Below are positions 62,338 through 64,000 of a stretch of 64,000 nt of DNA, piece after piece (the first letter of the stretch is position 1; each line of letters begins with the position of its first letter). Source of the stretch: Contendibacter sp031732755 (GTDB lineage: Bacteria > Pseudomonadota > Gammaproteobacteria > Competibacterales > Competibacteraceae); the NCBI GenBank assembly GCA_031732755.1, contig JAVMKI010000029.1:81943-145942 (forward strand), written 5' to 3'. The notes beneath the pieces were generated by a model. It worked only from the letters and a program-made list of their open reading frames with translations, was not told where the DNA came from and did no database searches. A program made the translations under genes and the position numbers.

Positions 62338-63096
62338 TCAAACTGACTCAGGCTTGAAAAGGAATTGCGGTATCTTGGAAAAGTTTTTCCAGACTAGCGC
62401 ACCGATTCCGCCCATCCGATTCGTCCGCAGCGCCCGATAATCCTCCCAGGACTTACAAAGTATCTGGCGTAGTGAGCGGTTACTGGTCCCACCCAGCCGC
62501 ATACGCACCAGCACCCTTGGCAGATACACCACCCGCCCCGTCAATCGGCTCAGCAGTCGCAGTATCAGGTCATAATCGGCGGCGATCCGGTAGCGCAGAT
62601 CGAAACCGCCATGGCGTTCATAGATCGCGCGGCGCAGGTACAGCGTCGGGTGCGGTGGCATCCAGCCCCAGCGCAGCCTAGCGGGTCTGTATTCTCCAGC
62701 GCGCCAGTAGCGGATGACTCGGTCATCATCGACCTGACTGACATAAACCAGGTCGCCGTAGACTGCGGCCACAGTAGGGTCGGCAAAAGCAGTGGCGATG
62801 CGGGCCAAGACTTCGGTATCAGCGTAGCGGTCGTCAGCGTGCAGGAAACCGACCACCTCGCCCGTGGCCAAGCGCAGACCTTTGTTGAGAGCGTCGTAAA
62901 TGCTGTGGTCGGGTTCGCTAACGACTTGGGCGAGTTGCCCAGCGTAATGTTGGATGACGTCCAATGTGCCATCGGTGGAAGCACCATCGATGACGATTAG
63001 TTCCTTGTCGGGGTGATCTTGGGATAGGGCGGAGTCAAGAGTGGTGGCAAGAGTGGCACGGCTGTTGTAGACGGCGGTGATAACGGAAATTTTCAT
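62338..63096 (-). CDS. Family 2 glycosyltransferase
   Basis: This cytoplasmic GT-A enzyme of 252 residues transfers a sugar from a nucleotide sugar in surface polysaccharide synthesis. The start KISVITAVYNSRATLATTLD, the nucleotide-binding ELIVIDGASTDGTLDVI and the metal motif FLHADDRYADTEVL are clear. GGFDLRYRIAADYDLILRLL contains the usual catalytic acidic region. It resembles WcaA/WcaE-type enzymes of exopolysaccharide clusters. Its ATG overlaps the stop of the small upstream reading frame by 4 bases (ATGA). Confidence 0.9.
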   Translation of the reverse strand: MKISVITAVYNSRATLATTLDSALSQDHPDKELIVIDGASTDGTLDVIQHYAGQLAQVVSEPDHSIYDALNKGLRLATGEVVGFLHADDRYADTEVLARIATAFADPTVAAVYGDLVYVSQVDDDRVIRYWRAGEYRPARLRWGWMPPHPTLYLRRAIYERHGGFDLRYRIAADYDLILRLLSRLTGRVVYLPRVLVRMRLGGTSNRSLRQILCKSWEDYRALRTNRMGGIGALVWKNFSKIPQFLFKPESV

Positions 63097-63350
63097 GCGT
63101 TTTCAGGCAATGGTTCGGGTGGCAGCCGAGTCCATGCGCTGACCAGCAGGTTGATTTGGTCCACTGCGCCGCTTGGCACGATGGTCACATCGGCAGTGGG
63201 GATATCGGAAGTCATGACCAGTGAATATTGGCATCCGAGAGCACTGCACGGGAATTCGCTTACTGTTGACGTTGCACCGACCCACAGCACCAGGATAGCC
63301 AACGCAATGTCGAATCCGGCTAGCCGATGCCAACGCAACAACCAGCACAA
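63093..63350 (-). CDS. Possible small protein upstream of the glycosyltransferase
   Basis: The reading frame of 85 residues has one hydrophobic segment (FDIALAILVLWVGATSTVSE) and a soluble tail (SDIPTADVTIVPSGAVDQIN). I do not recognise it. The 4-base overlap with the glycosyltransferase start favours a real, coupled gene. The start would be TTG or an internal codon, and there is no strong ribosome site. It could also be the remnant of a longer gene, since 266 bases upstream are without a clear gene. Confidence 0.4.
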   Translation of the reverse strand: MCWLLRWHRLAGFDIALAILVLWVGATSTVSEFPCSALGCQYSLVMTSDIPTADVTIVPSGAVDQINLLVSAWTRLPPEPLPENA

Positions 63351-63616
63351 CTCGAAAAACCCTGTTGGTTGATAGCAGGGTCAAATTGAATGGGTAGATG
63401 AATGAAAATAGGAGTTACACAGTTGAGCTACAAGTGGCTGATCTCTATCGACTGATGTCGCGGTGGTACACGTAATGTTTCTTTTCGAATCAGCGAGCTA
63501 ATTTTCAACTGCGTATAAAGGACAAGATTTTGATGGGTATAGAAGAGAGCCACTACATCACAGGGGAGAGCCATTGCATCACAGTGTTTACCTACCAAGA
63601 TCCACGCGTTTCGCCC

Positions 63617-64000
63617 TTAACCGTTTATTCGAATCCCCAAGACTCTCTCAATGGTCACTACTACGTCGCAGTCTGTCGTTTGCATATATCGCTTTACCTC
63701 CGCGACCTTGGCGTCCACCAGATAACGGTACCAGAAGCCTTGCAAAAAGTGAAAGGTAAAGCCGGGTCGACCATCGAGAAAACCCAGCCGGATCACGTAG
63801 CGATAGAGGAAATAGACCAGCGCGCGGGAGCCACTGGGTAGGCGAGCGTACACGTTCTCCTTGATCCAACGCTTCACCCCAGCCTGAGAGCCGCTGCGCA
63901 GGCTCGCTACTGAGTCGTGCGGCATGAAGCCGTATTCCAGGTTCAACGGGTGTGATTCAAAGTGATGCATCGATGAAATGGCCGGTTCAAGCGGCTTCTT
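63617..64000 (-). CDS. Family 2 glycosyltransferase, C-terminal part (cut by window edge)
   Basis: The frame is open from the right window edge and ends at 63617. It encodes 127 residues that match the C-terminus of LPS/exopolysaccharide glycosyltransferases: FESHPLNLEYGFMPHDSVAS, the WIKENVYARLPSGSRALVYF segment, and RLGFLDGRPGFTFHFLQGFW. The ending YRYLVDAKVAEVKRYMQ is also typical. The catalytic N-terminal domain lies outside the window. With the neighbouring family 2 enzyme this marks the edge of a polysaccharide cluster. Confidence 0.8.
   Translation of the reverse strand, partial: KKPLEPAISSMHHFESHPLNLEYGFMPHDSVASLRSGSQAGVKRWIKENVYARLPSGSRALVYFLYRYVIRLGFLDGRPGFTFHFLQGFWYRYLVDAKVAEVKRYMQTTDCDVVVTIERVLGIRING

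Overview
The window is bacterial chromosome, mostly high in G+C, and reads as a gammaproteobacterium. Signs of this are PilS/PilR, sucCD, FadD closely resembling the E. coli protein, YccA, YejA, ExbB/ExbD/TonB and a Gram-negative RND pump. A polyhydroxyalkanoate granule-region type protein, a PHB-reductase-like dehydrogenase and a FFLEELY-motif protein suggest a polymer-storing wastewater-type organism, for example a relative of Competibacter. That last step is inference. I found no tRNA, rRNA or CRISPR array. One run of 100 N (7776-7875) marks an assembly gap.

Layout. 1-5.6 kb is core metabolism: the start of ilvD, fadD, a FFLEELY protein, a PHA-system protein and yccA. 5.9-8.0 kb is a secreted beta-helix/FG-GAP protein whose tandem repeats hold the gap. 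8.2-11.3 kb has a 5'-nucleotidase lipoprotein, fdxA and a CnoX-type chaperedoxin. 11.4-15.2 kb is a tight three-gene unit: a TPR-like protein, an archaeal-type XPB helicase and a Bax1-like (DUF790) nuclease. 15.3-20.3 kb has an SDR, the nfeD-slipin pair, a lipase of the Geobacillus/Staphylococcus family, and an IS1-type relic beside a truncated gene. 20.3-25.8 kb is pilR-pilS and sucCD. 25.9-34.1 kb is lower in G+C and holds a membrane-fused aminopropyltransferase-like protein and two GT-C glycosyltransferases, with an ordinary nadE between them. 34.2-37.7 kb has suhB, an NDUFA9-like protein, TauE/SafE and DUF554 proteins.

37.7-43.8 kb encodes an RND efflux adaptor and permease. A divergent restriction-modification module sits exactly between them: a beta-class methyltransferase, a shared palindromic operator, and an HTH protein fused to a PD-(D/E)XK nuclease. 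44.1-58.7 kb holds SrfB (actin/Hsp70-like ATPase), a small membrane protein, SrfC (dynamin-like P-loop GTPase) and a tail-linked membrane protein with Pro-rich arms. Between the SrfB and SrfC halves lies a complete TonB energy module with its frameshifted receptor, plus a Kef-type antiporter. 58.8-62.2 kb has an orphan TAXI binding protein, a small secreted protein and YejA. 62.3-64 kb is the edge of a surface-polysaccharide glycosyltransferase cluster.

The strongest candidates for unusual biology are the SrfB/SrfC assembly, the XPB-Bax1 operon in a bacterium, the R-M module lodged in an efflux operon, and the Firmicute-type zinc lipase next to an IS relic.
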